From NCBI RefSeq assembly GCF_000826685.1, contig NZ_JROO01000003.1:1-64000 (forward strand): a stretch of DNA of 64,000 bases, read 5' to 3'. A program made the translations under genes and the position numbers. This DNA comes from Streptomonospora alba (GTDB lineage Bacteria; Actinomycetota; Actinomycetes; Streptosporangiales; Streptosporangiaceae). Below, piece after piece: positions 30,792 through 38,834 of this stretch. The notes beneath the pieces were generated by a model that saw nothing but the letters and a program-made list of their open reading frames with translations, was not told the DNA's origin and did not search any database. How positions within the stretch are numbered: the first letter of the stretch is position 1; each line of letters opens with the position of its first letter.

Positions 30792-30912
30792 ATGGGTCGC
30801 ATCGCGATGGGGCGACGGCCACGCCGCTCCCTGCTGCGACCAGACACGTCCTCCGCGCGGCGCCCGGCCGACCGCTCCCGCGCGGGGACCGGCCAGGGAA
30901 CGGAGGCTCCTG

Positions 30913-31179
30913 GTGAACCGCCTTTACCACGAAAGCGAAGACTGGGTCGCCCAGGGCGCATGCCGCCAGTACGACCCCGAACTCTTCTTCCCCGTCAGCA
31001 CGACGGGCCCCGGACAGCACGACGCTGATCTCGCCAAGGCCATCTGCCGCACCTGCGTGGTCCGGGCGGAGTGCCTCGACTGGGCGCTGCGCGCGGGCGA
31101 ACCGCACGGCGTCTGGGGCGGCACGACACCGGAAGACCGCCGCTACATGCGCCGCGAGCCGCTGCCGATGGCTTCCTGA
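30913..31179 (+). CDS. WhiB-family iron-sulfur transcription factor
   Basis: An 88-residue WhiB-like protein. The four [4Fe-4S] cysteines are C17, C45, C48 and C54 (CxxC then C after five), followed by GVWGGTTPEDRR, the GVWGG turn. The N-terminal DPELFFPV region is like that of WhiB1/WblE. Members act as redox- or NO-sensitive partners of the principal sigma factor. The GTG start has GGAGG seven bases upstream. The C-terminal basic tail is short. It is transcribed away from ectA. Confidence 0.93.
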   Translation: MNRLYHESEDWVAQGACRQYDPELFFPVSTTGPGQHDADLAKAICRTCVVRAECLDWALRAGEPHGVWGGTTPEDRRYMRREPLPMAS

Positions 31180-31198
31180 AGCACCCGCGGCCCCGCAA

Positions 31199-31220
31199 AG
31201 CGCGGATCCGGCTCCGCGCT
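31199..31220 (+). terminator. Hairpin after whiB
   Basis: AGCGCGGA (31199-31206) pairs perfectly with TCCGCGCT (31213-31220), 20 bases past the whiB stop. No U-tract. Confidence 0.45.
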
Positions 31221-31433
31221 GCGACGAAGACGCACAGACACCGTGCCCACGTGCGAACGGGGGGATGCGCGGCGCCCACGGCACGGCGTCGCCTATAGGT
31301 TGAGGAACCGTACGGCCCCTGCGAGCGCTCGGTTCCGCGCCCGGCGGTACGGGCCCGCGCACGCCGTGCCGGCTCCGGGCGGGAACCGCCCGCCCGGCCA
31401 CAGCCCCGCCCCCGTCCATAAGGAACCCCGCCG

Positions 31434-32102
31434 ATGACCCTGGCCACGCCCGCACTCCCCGATCCGGCCCTACAGCGGCGGCGCCCGTCTCGGGCGCGGC
31501 GCCCGGCGGTCGCCGCCGCAGCCCTGCTCGGCTCGCTGGCCCTGGCGACCGCGACGGCGCCGGCCGCCCTTGCGCACGACACCCTGATCGGCTCCTCGCC
31601 CGAGGACGGCGACAAGCTGGACACCGCTCCCGACGAGGTGGAGCTGACCTTCAGCGGCGACGTCGGCGAAGGCAGCAACGCCATCGTGGTCACCGGCCCC
31701 GACGGCGAGAACCACGAAGAGGGCGAAGTCCGAATCGACGGCCCGGACGCGTCCGTGGGCCTGCAGGAACTGCCCGCCGCCGGCGAGTACACCGTCGCCT
31801 ACCGCATCATCTCCTCCGACGGCCACGCGCTGGAGGACGAGATCGCCTTCTCCGTCACCGAAGAGGCCGTCGCCGACTCCAGTCCGTCGCCCGAACCCGA
31901 GGCGTCCTCCCCGCAGGACGGCGGCGGAGCCGACGAGGGCGCGGACGCCGAGGAGTCGCCTGCAGCGCAGTCGCCGACCGACCCCTCCCGCCTGGGCCCG
32001 GTGGCCGGCGTTGTGGTCGCGATCGCCGTCCTCGCCCTGATCGCCATTCTGCTCATCCGCCTGCGCAACCGCCCCGGCGGACGCGGCGGCGAGCAGGACT
32101 GA
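31434..32102 (+). CDS. CopC-domain copper resistance protein
   Basis: A 222-residue exported protein. The signal region (about residues 25-47) ends at ALA before HDTLIGSSPEDGDKLDTAPD, so mature His1 would be the copper ligand as in CopC. The second expected ligand histidine is in SSDGHALEDEIAF. A low-complexity Ser/Pro/Asp/Glu linker leads to a C-terminal membrane helix (about 187-208) and a basic tail. It would hold Cu(II) on the outer face of the membrane. The ATG has AAGGAA eight bases upstream. No CopD is adjacent. Confidence 0.9.
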   Translation: MTLATPALPDPALQRRRPSRARRPAVAAAALLGSLALATATAPAALAHDTLIGSSPEDGDKLDTAPDEVELTFSGDVGEGSNAIVVTGPDGENHEEGEVRIDGPDASVGLQELPAAGEYTVAYRIISSDGHALEDEIAFSVTEEAVADSSPSPEPEASSPQDGGGADEGADAEESPAAQSPTDPSRLGPVAGVVVAIAVLALIAILLIRLRNRPGGRGGEQD

Positions 32103-32155
32103 CCTCCGCGCACCGCCGCCGGTCTCGCAGCGGCCGTGGGCGCCGACCGCGCGGC

Positions 32156-32185
32156 CCGTCGGCGCCGCGCGACCGGCGCCGACGG
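32156..32185. terminator. Bidirectional terminator hairpin
   Basis: Perfect 11-bp arms (32156-32166 and 32175-32185) with an 8-base loop, between convergent copC-like and PP2C genes and just past the PP2C stop. Confidence 0.6.
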
Positions 32186-32192
32186 ACGGCGC

Positions 32193-32954
32193 TCAGACGC
32201 GGCGGGCCAGCAGGATGCTGATGTTGTCGCGGCCCCCGGCCTCCATGGCCGTCTGCCACAGGCCGTGCACGGCGCCCTCGTCGCTTCCGGCCTCGGCGAT
32301 GATGCGCTCCATCTCCGCCACCGTCACCAGGTCAGAGAGGCCGTCGCTGCACATCAGCCAGGCGCTGGGGTCGGGCTCGTGGTCGCGTCCCACGTGGGGC
32401 AGCATCGCGGTGCTGCCGCTGCCGCCCAGCGACTGGGTGATGAAGTTCGTGGTGACCGGCTTGCCGTCGTCGGAGGGGGGCAGAGGGGGCGAGTCGTCCT
32501 CGGAGAGCTGGCGCAGCCGAGTGCCCTCCAGCCGGTAGGTGCGCGAGTCGCCGACGTTGAACCAGAAGTTGCCGTCGGTGTTGAGGAGCAGACCGGCCAC
32601 CGTCGTTCCCATTCCGGAGAACTCCGTGTGCTGGGTGGCGTGGTCCTTGATCTCCTCGTCGATGTTCTTCAGCAGGACGTCGACGTCATCAGGGCTCACC
32701 AGCCGCGGACTCATCTCGGCCATGCGGTGCACGGCGTGCTCGGAGGCGATCTCGCCTGCCGCGTGGCCGCCCAGGCCGTCGGCGACGGCCAGGATCACCG
32801 GCTCGGTGAGCGGAAGCACGCACCGGGCCGGGAGCGTCATGTTGGCACTGGCGACGGTGAGCGCGCCCATGACCACCGCATCCTCGTTGGCCGTGCGTAC
32901 AGCGCCCCGGTGCGTGAGGGCCGTGACCGTGACTTCCCCACCAGCGACACCCAT
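32193..32954 (-). CDS. PP2C-family Ser/Thr protein phosphatase
   Basis: A 253-residue soluble PPM phosphatase. All metal-site motifs are present: RTANEDAVV, VADGLGGHAAGE, GMGTTVAGLLL, VGDSRTYRL, CSDGLSDLV and GGRDNISILL. The ATG at 32954 has AGGAGG eight bases upstream. It has no sensor domain or membrane helix, so it is likely a partner of Ser/Thr kinases or of STAS proteins coded elsewhere. It is a single gene. Confidence 0.93.
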   Translation of the reverse strand: MGVAGGEVTVTALTHRGAVRTANEDAVVMGALTVASANMTLPARCVLPLTEPVILAVADGLGGHAAGEIASEHAVHRMAEMSPRLVSPDDVDVLLKNIDEEIKDHATQHTEFSGMGTTVAGLLLNTDGNFWFNVGDSRTYRLEGTRLRQLSEDDSPPLPPSDDGKPVTTNFITQSLGGSGSTAMLPHVGRDHEPDPSAWLMCSDGLSDLVTVAEMERIIAEAGSDEGAVHGLWQTAMEAGGRDNISILLARRV

Positions 32955-33220
32955 ACGCCCAACCTCCTGTTTCAACGGCAGTGGCTGCCGAACAGTCCCA
33001 AGCGGCGCCTGGCCGTACGGGAGGCCGCGGCGCTTTGATCATGCAACCGTATCCGGGGACCGCTGATCGTGGTCAAAATCCGCCTACATCATGGCGGAAA
33101 TCGCCCTCATACGCAGTTCCCGGCGACTTCGTCGCCACCAAACTACGGGCGCACTCTACGCCCCAGCGAACATCCGTCGGCAGGAAGCCACGGAACCTGC
33201 GAATCGTCGATGTCCCGCCC

Positions 33221-34027
33221 CTAGTGCGGACGCGGAACCTGGGCTACTCCTACCACTTCGCCGGAGCGCCCGTCTTCTGCGGCCAACTCCGCGACCGCCG
33301 CGGCGACGGCGGCCTCGGTGTCGGCCGAACGGGGAGCGAGGCAGTTCACCCGTACGCGCCGCTCGCCCAGCGAGCCCGCGAACGACCGCAGCGCCGCGCG
33401 CGCACGGGGACTTCCCGCGCCGCGCTCGCCCAGCAGCACCGCGACGGCGCCCTCGCTGAGGAAGGGCCGGGCCGCACGCACAGTGCGCAGCACGGAGCCC
33501 AACTCCGAGCCCTGGTGCAGGTGCGGTGCGGCCCCGGGGGCCACAGCGGCACCCAGACCGCCCGTGCGGTGGGATCCGGTGTCGTCGCCGACCGCCGTCG
33601 TGCCGCAGACCACCAGCAGGTCGAGTGCGCCGAACTCCAGCGCGGTGTAGGCGACGGCGGTGCGGCCGTCACTCTCGCTGGCCGGGTCGCAGTGGATCGG
33701 CAGCGACCAGGCTCCCAGTGCCGATACGAGCCCGGCGGTCAGCAGCACAGGGTCGTCGCTCGCAAGCTGCCGGGGCACCGGCCGCGCTCCGGGAGCCTGA
33801 CCCGCCAGCCGCGTGGTGTCGGCGACCGCCACGGCGGCGCCCTCCTTGGCCAGCGCGGCGGCCACGGTTCGCCCCGGCCCGCCGCCGGCCAGCCCGCCGA
33901 TGACCAAGGCGCGGCGTCCGTGCAGTGCGTCGCGGGGCGTGTAGTCGGGCAGGGGATCCGGTACGTCCCGGGCTCCGCCACGCGGAGAGCGCGCCGCGGC
34001 GGCACTCCCGGGGGGCCGCGCAGTCAT
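33221..34027 (-). CDS. SDR-like Rossmann protein lacking the catalytic Tyr-Lys pair
   Basis: A 268-residue protein with the plan of a short-chain dehydrogenase. The glycine-rich loop is VIGGLAGGGPGRTVAAALAK, then a VCGTT stretch at the position of NNAG, and the C-terminal GERRVRVNCLAPRSADTEA, close to the RVNxxxPG motif. At the active site, the expected YxxxK reads ARAALR, so oxidoreductase activity is doubtful. The ATG 34027 has GAGGG three bases upstream. It is divergent from the glycosyltransferase. Confidence 0.7.
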   Translation of the reverse strand: MTARPPGSAAAARSPRGGARDVPDPLPDYTPRDALHGRRALVIGGLAGGGPGRTVAAALAKEGAAVAVADTTRLAGQAPGARPVPRQLASDDPVLLTAGLVSALGAWSLPIHCDPASESDGRTAVAYTALEFGALDLLVVCGTTAVGDDTGSHRTGGLGAAVAPGAAPHLHQGSELGSVLRTVRAARPFLSEGAVAVLLGERGAGSPRARAALRSFAGSLGERRVRVNCLAPRSADTEAAVAAAVAELAAEDGRSGEVVGVAQVPRPH

Positions 34028-34521
34028 GGTCCCTCGTACTTTCGAATCACAGGAGACACCTACGCGGCCAACCGTGCCCGAGGGAGCACCCGCCAAACGC
34101 GCCCCCGCGGCCACCGACCTCCCCTCGGACACGACATCGCAGGCCACAGCCCCTGTCTTGTTCGGCTCTCCGCGCCTCTGGCATAATCGTTCCCGTTGGG
34201 TGTCTAAGACGCAGACACACCGACGTTCGCGCGCTCGCCGCGGCGCTGATCCATCGCGCCTGGGTTCCGGCGAGCGCTTCTCGTTTCTCTGCGAACGCTC
34301 GAAGGTGTGATCCGCATGCGTCTGGCCCTTTGCTTTTCTCGACCTCTCCCCTCGCCCGGTGCCTCCTGCCGCGCGCCCGGTCTGCGCCGAACCCGCCGCG
34401 CCCTGCGGCGGCCGCCCCCGCCGCGCCTCGCGCCCACGGGCGCCGCCTGCGCGACAACGCCACCCTGCGGCCCGGCATCCGTCTTCGTATCGGGTCGTCG
34501 TCTCGCCCTGAGGAGCCACAC
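34028..34521. other. Divergent intergenic region and long leader of the glycosyltransferase
   Basis: 494 bases between the SDR-like gene and the glycosyltransferase. It has a promoter at 34158-34187, an inverted repeat GTGTCT/AGACAC (34200-34205 and 34213-34218), and a possible leader frame from 34316. The leader would be about 330 bases, longer than usual. Confidence 0.5.
34158..34187 (+). promoter_or_regulatory. Predicted promoter of the glycosyltransferase gene
   Basis: TTGTTC (34158-34163), an 18-base spacer and CATAAT (34182-34187) with an extended TGG just ahead of the -10. Start point near 34194, next to the GTGTCT/AGACAC inverted repeat. Confidence 0.5.
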
Positions 34522-34525
34522 GTGA
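34316..34525 (+). CDS. Possible 69-codon leader frame coupled to the glycosyltransferase
   Basis: An ATG with AGGTG nine bases upstream opens a frame that ends in TGA overlapping the next GTG by four bases (GTGA). The product would be Arg-, Pro- and Cys-rich (start MRLALCFSRP) with no family similarity. In GC-rich DNA such frames arise by chance. The overlap and the long leader are the only reasons to note it. Confidence 0.2.
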   Translation: MRLALCFSRPLPSPGASCRAPGLRRTRRALRRPPPPRLAPTGAACATTPPCGPASVFVSGRRLALRSHT

Positions 34526-35769
34526 AGATCGCAATGATCGCCGAGCACGCCAACCCGCTGCCCGCGCACAAGGGCGAGCCCGCCTGCGGCGACAGTGTCC
34601 AGATCGCCGCGCTCGCCCGCCACCTGGCCAAGGCGGGCCATCGCGTGACGGTCTACTCCCGTAAGCACTCCCCCGGTCTGCCCGAACGCTCGCGCATGGG
34701 CCGGGGTGTCATGGTCGAGCACCTCTCGGCCGGGCCCGAGCGACGCGTGGAGGAGGGCGCGGCCGCCGAGCACACCGGCGCCTTCGCCCAGACGCTGGGC
34801 GCCAGGCTCGCCGAGGAGCCCCCCGACGTGCTGCACGCCTTCGGCTGGACCAGCGGCCTCGCCGTGGTCTCGGCCGTCCAGGCGTGCGCCGAGGACGGCG
34901 CGCAGCCGCCCATCGTGCAGACCTTCCGCTCCCTCAACGCCGCCGAGCAGCGCGCCGGCCTGCCCGAGCGGCCCGACCGCGCCCGCATCGAGGCCGCGGT
35001 CGCCGGGCACGCCGACCAGATCGTGGTCGGCTCCGCCGACCAGCGCTTCGAGCTCGCGCGCATGGGCGTGCCGCGCGCCAAGGTCAGCGTGGTGCCCTTC
35101 GGTGTCGACACCGACCACTTCAACGCCGAGGGCGGCTCCTCGGCCGACACCTGGAGCCCGCGCCGCGGCGGCCGCACCCGGATGGTCTCGGTGACCGACC
35201 TGGCCGCCGGCGGTGCCGAGGTGCTGATCGCCACGCTGCGCCGGCTGACCGACGCCGAGCTGACCATCGTCGCCGGTCCGGGACAGGAGGAGCTGCCCCT
35301 CAGCGACGACGCGCGGCGCGTGGAACTGCTCGCGAAGGAGGCCGGCGTCGACGACCGGCTCAGCCTCACCGGCCCCGTCGACCGCAAGGAGCTGCCGCGG
35401 CTGCTGCGCTCCGCCGACGTCTACGTATCCGGCGCGCCCTACGAGTTGTGCGGAGGCGCCGTGCTGGAGGCCATGGCCTGCGGACTGCCGGTGGTGGCCC
35501 GCGGCGCAGGTGTCGTAAACGAGGCGGTGCTGCACGGCACGACAGGCACTCTGCTGCGCGCCGCCCGCCCCGACGCGCTGGCCCGCGCGGTGCGCTCGCT
35601 GACCGCCGAGCCCACCATGGCCACCGCCTACGGCATCGCCGCCGGCGACCGGGCGGCCTCCCGGTTCACGTGGGAGCGCGTCGCGGCCGAGACCGAGCGC
35701 GTCTACCAGCGCTGCTGCCCCGCCCAGGAGGCCGAGCTGCCCTATGCCGCGGGCGATGGTGCACACTAG
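34522..35769 (+). CDS. GT4-family glycosyltransferase
   Basis: A 415-residue GT-B enzyme. The N-terminal Rossmann domain begins KIAMIAEHANPLPAHKGEPA and the C-terminal domain has SVTDLAAGGAEVLIATLRRL and the GT4 nucleotide-sugar motif GGAVLEAMACGLPVVARGAG (E-x7-E-like). No membrane helix. It resembles enzymes that add sugars to lipids or small molecules from NDP-sugars; the acceptor is not evident. The GTG has GAGGAG six bases upstream. It is followed 90 bases later by an anti-sigma factor gene. Confidence 0.88.
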   Translation: MKIAMIAEHANPLPAHKGEPACGDSVQIAALARHLAKAGHRVTVYSRKHSPGLPERSRMGRGVMVEHLSAGPERRVEEGAAAEHTGAFAQTLGARLAEEPPDVLHAFGWTSGLAVVSAVQACAEDGAQPPIVQTFRSLNAAEQRAGLPERPDRARIEAAVAGHADQIVVGSADQRFELARMGVPRAKVSVVPFGVDTDHFNAEGGSSADTWSPRRGGRTRMVSVTDLAAGGAEVLIATLRRLTDAELTIVAGPGQEELPLSDDARRVELLAKEAGVDDRLSLTGPVDRKELPRLLRSADVYVSGAPYELCGGAVLEAMACGLPVVARGAGVVNEAVLHGTTGTLLRAARPDALARAVRSLTAEPTMATAYGIAAGDRAASRFTWERVAAETERVYQRCCPAQEAELPYAAGDGAH

Positions 35770-35859
35770 GCGGCGATCGTGCACCGGCGCCGGCGTCGGC
35801 GCACGAGGCCGAGCGGAGAGGCCAGCGGCTGCGGCTAGGAGGGCTGCCGGGTTGAGTCG

Positions 35860-36822
35860 ATGACGTCGCGTGCGGAGACGGCCGGAACGGGCACGGAGGA
35901 GACCGGGGGGTTCCAGCACCGCGGTGTGTTCTACTCCTCGGCCGCGGACCTGCGCGACCGGGTCCTGCCCCGGATGCGCGCGGCGCGCCGGGACGGCGAC
36001 CGCGTCGTGCTGGGCGTCGCGCCGGAAACCCGCGCAGCGCTGCTGTCCGGCCTGCCGGCGGCCGACGCCTCCCACGTGGAGCCGCTGGAGGCCGCCGAAC
36101 TCTACGATGCTCCGGGCCGCACACTGGCGGCCCTGCACTCGCGTGCCCGCGCCGAGCATCCCCGCCCGGTGCTGGTGGTGGGCGAACCCCCGCTGCCGTC
36201 GGAGGACCCGGTGCGACTGCGCGAGTGGCACCGCCTGGACTCGGTACTCACGCGCGCGCTGGCCGGAACCCGGCTGCGGCTGCTGTGCCTGCACGACACC
36301 CGCACGCTGCCCGAGCGGGTGCGGCGCGACGTCCGGCGCACCCACCCCGTGCTCGTGGCCGAAGGCGACGAGCACGGCAGTCCCGACTACGTCGACCCGG
36401 CGTCGTTCAGCGCGCCCGACCTCGCGCGTCCGCTTCCCGCGCCCGCCGGCGAGCAGCGCACCCTGGAGTTCGACGCCGACCTCGCGGCGTTGCGCACCGC
36501 GGCGACCGAGGCGGCCGAGAAGGCCGGCGTCCCGCGAAAGCGGCTGGGCGACCTGGTCCTCGCCGTCAACGAACTCGCCGCCAACGCCGTGGAGCACGGC
36601 GGCGGCGCCGGCACCCTCACCCTGGGGCGCAGACCCGGCTGGCTGCTCTGCGACGTCGCCGACCGCGGCACCGGCCTGCACGACCCGCTCTTGGGCTACC
36701 ACCCGGCCGACCCGCTGAGCCCGCGCGGCTACGGCCTGTGGATCACCCGGCAGCTCTGCGACTACATGGAGATCAGCTCAGGAGCGCACGGCAGCCGGAT
36801 CCGCCTGCACTTCGCGACGTGA
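35860..36822 (+). CDS. MEDS-domain and HATPase anti-sigma factor
   Basis: A 320-residue protein. Residues about 15-185 are a MEDS (DcmR-like) sensory domain (GVFYSSAADLRDRVLPRMRA). Residues about 205-320 are a GHKL ATPase of the RsbW type with the N-box VNELAANAVEHGG, G1 DRGTGL and G2 SPRGYGLWITRQL. Actinobacterial members are annotated as RsbA-like anti-sigma regulators that act on sigma-B-type factors through phosphorylation of a STAS partner. No sigma factor is adjacent, but a STAS gene lies 376 bases away in the opposite orientation. The ribosome site (GGAGGG) is rather distant from the ATG. Confidence 0.88.
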   Translation: MTSRAETAGTGTEETGGFQHRGVFYSSAADLRDRVLPRMRAARRDGDRVVLGVAPETRAALLSGLPAADASHVEPLEAAELYDAPGRTLAALHSRARAEHPRPVLVVGEPPLPSEDPVRLREWHRLDSVLTRALAGTRLRLLCLHDTRTLPERVRRDVRRTHPVLVAEGDEHGSPDYVDPASFSAPDLARPLPAPAGEQRTLEFDADLAALRTAATEAAEKAGVPRKRLGDLVLAVNELAANAVEHGGGAGTLTLGRRPGWLLCDVADRGTGLHDPLLGYHPADPLSPRGYGLWITRQLCDYMEISSGAHGSRIRLHFAT

Positions 36823-37198
36823 GCCGCCGGGCGCGGCACTGATGACGGGCCGGTAGAGCAAGCCCGCCGTGCGCTCGGCGGCAAACGGGCTCTCAGCGCT
36901 TCGCGCACACACGCCCCGTCGCCGCACCCTCCGGGCCGATCCGCTCCAGGAGATCTCGGCGGGTTCCTCGCTACCGGCCCCGAGCCGCCGGACAGTCCCG
37001 CGCCCTCGATGAAGCCACGAGGGCCTCGTCCCTGGGACGGAGATGGCACCGACCGAAAACCACCCACGACCCGCCGCCACAGAAGGCCGCGGCAACGGGG
37101 CTGCGTGCGCGGAGCGCGTGTGCCTGCGTGCCGCCGAGCGCACGCCGCGCTTTCGCTCGGGCGCCACCCGCCGGGCCGTTTCCACGGGCGCCGGGCCG
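36823..37198. other. Convergent intergenic region
   Basis: 376 bases between the convergent MEDS and STAS genes. I see no gene, and only short GC hairpins that could terminate both. Confidence 0.5.
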
Positions 37199-37549
37199 TC
37201 AGGCGAGTACCGTCTCCACGGCGTGGCCGGTGTCCTCTTCGATACGCAGAACCTGGTCGATGCCGGCGATCACGAACAGGCGCAGGACGCTGCGCTGGGG
37301 CGCCGCCACCGCGAGGCCGACTCCCTCGTCGCGGGCCTGGCGGTAGGCCGAGACGAGCACTCCGATGCATCGGGAGTCGCAGAAGGTCACCAGTGACAGG
37401 TCGATCACCACGCCCCGCCACGGCGGGTCGGCCGCGAGCAGGCCGTCGAGCACATCGGCGAGGCCCGGCGAGGTGACGGCGTCCAGCTCGCCCTCCGGGG
37501 CGACCACCACGACGTCGCCCTCCGACCGGACCGGGATCTCCGTCGCCAC
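37199..37549 (-). CDS. STAS-domain anti-sigma factor antagonist
   Basis: A 116-residue single STAS domain. The conserved region VVIDLSLVTFCDSRCIGVLV contains the serine (after CD) that is phosphorylated in anti-sigma antagonists. The GTG at 37549 has GAGGA eight bases upstream; GTG 37555 is too near the same site. It would sequester a GHKL kinase when unphosphorylated. Candidates in this window are the MEDS-ATPase and the N-terminal ATPase of the protein at 52028. Confidence 0.92.
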   Translation of the reverse strand: MATEIPVRSEGDVVVVAPEGELDAVTSPGLADVLDGLLAADPPWRGVVIDLSLVTFCDSRCIGVLVSAYRQARDEGVGLAVAAPQRSVLRLFVIAGIDQVLRIEEDTGHAVETVLA

Positions 37550-37899
37550 AGTCACGTTCCTCGATTCCCGCTGGAGGCGCTGCGCGCCGTGGACTCTCTC
37601 ATCCCTCGCCCGCCGCCCTCGCCGGAACGCTGCGCGCCGCGGTCGTGGCCGGTCCTATCCCCAACGCGAGGAGGAGGGCGATGGTTCCCCCCGATCCGGC
37701 ACGGCCGGACCGGGCGGCTCCGGCTGGCGCCAACACTAGCCGCACGGCAGCGGGTGCCACAGGGTGCGTTGCACAGCGTCATAACACCGATACGCCGACT
37801 GCACGCCGCGCGCTTCTGCGGGACCGCCGTCCCGACGCTCCCCGCCGCCGGCCGTGCCCGAACCCCGGATGGCGCCCGCGGATGCGGCGCCCCCTCCGG
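37550..37899. other. Intergenic region upstream of the STAS gene
   Basis: 350 bases between STAS and GAF-ANTAR genes (both minus strand). ACACTA at 37733-37738 (TAGTGT on the minus strand) is a weak -10 candidate for STAS. No gene seen. Confidence 0.4.
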
Positions 37900-38652
37900 C
37901 TACCTGCCGTTGTTGTCGGCGTGCTCGGCGACCAGGCTGCGTGCCACGTCGGCGACCTTCATCCGGTGGCGTTGGGCCACCCCGCGCAGCTCGGCGAAGG
38001 CCTCGTCGGCGCCGCAGCCGCGAGCGTGCATGATGATGCCCTTGGCCTGGTCGATGACGGCCCGCACCGACATCGCGCGACGCATGTGGGCGGCCTCACG
38101 TGCGACGTCGGTGTAGCGGTCGGCGGTGTGCAGGGCGACGGCGGCGTGTTCGGCCAGCAGCGCCATCAGCGGGGTCACCACCGATTCGTCGAAGGCGTCG
38201 GCGCGGCCCGAATGCACGCCGAAGGTCACCACCTCGCCCTCCAGCTCGCAGGGGAAGGTCACCGACGAGCGGTCGCCGCACTGCACGGCCATGCTCGTGT
38301 AGGTGGGCCAGCGCTCCTCGCGCAGAACGTCGTCCACCGTCACCGGACGCATCTCGCGCACCGCCTCGACCGTGGGGCCCTCGTCGGTGGTGTATTGGTA
38401 CTCGAAGGCGGTGGCGAGGTCGGAGTGGGATGCGCCGTAATCCACGACGACGTGCCGACCGGCCACCTCCTCCGACTCGTCGGAGCGGTCGTCGCCGGGC
38501 GCGACGTCGTGCCAGATGACCACGAGCGCCGCGGAGCACCCCGGGACCTCGCGGGCGGCCGCCGCGCTCATCCGGTCCAGCGCGCGCTCCGGTGTGGCGG
38601 TCTCCGCCTGGCCCAGCGCGCCGATCTCGCGCGCGAGGCGGTCGACCCACAT
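37900..38652 (-). CDS. GAF and ANTAR domain protein
   Basis: A 250-residue protein with a GAF domain (about 30-170) and a C-terminal ANTAR RNA-binding domain (VRAVIDQAKGIIMHARGCGA, then ELRGVAQRHRMKVADVARSL). ANTAR proteins bind paired-hexaloop RNA and prevent termination. The GAF domain is expected to sense a ligand or partner. The ATG at 38652 has GGGGGA seven bases upstream. The target transcript cannot be told from here. Confidence 0.93.
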   Translation of the reverse strand: MWVDRLAREIGALGQAETATPERALDRMSAAAAREVPGCSAALVVIWHDVAPGDDRSDESEEVAGRHVVVDYGASHSDLATAFEYQYTTDEGPTVEAVREMRPVTVDDVLREERWPTYTSMAVQCGDRSSVTFPCELEGEVVTFGVHSGRADAFDESVVTPLMALLAEHAAVALHTADRYTDVAREAAHMRRAMSVRAVIDQAKGIIMHARGCGADEAFAELRGVAQRHRMKVADVARSLVAEHADNNGR

Positions 38653-38834
38653 GGGCACGTCCCCCTTTCCGGTCCGGATGCCCCTGCGGTGTCCGGACTG
38701 CCGTCCAGGGGCACTGCGGGCGGACCGTGGCTCTACGGTAATCGTGATCTCACCGGCCTCGTCGCATGCGCTAGCGTCATTGCGGGGCCGGGCCCGCCCG
38801 GCGGCCCGCGCCCGTCCACGTCAGGAGTGCAAGC

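Larger units (their letters stand above)
30190..30912. other. Divergent intergenic region between ectA and whiB
   Basis: 723 bases with no convincing gene: the open frames have no family similarity and no good ribosome sites. It holds the ectA promoter and tandem repeats on the left and the whiB upstream repeats on the right. The middle is AT-richer in places (30740-30790). Confidence 0.55.

Noticed and set aside
37009..37476. Plus-strand frames opposite and beside the STAS gene
   Set aside because: They overlap a clear STAS domain on the minus strand and show no motif of their own.
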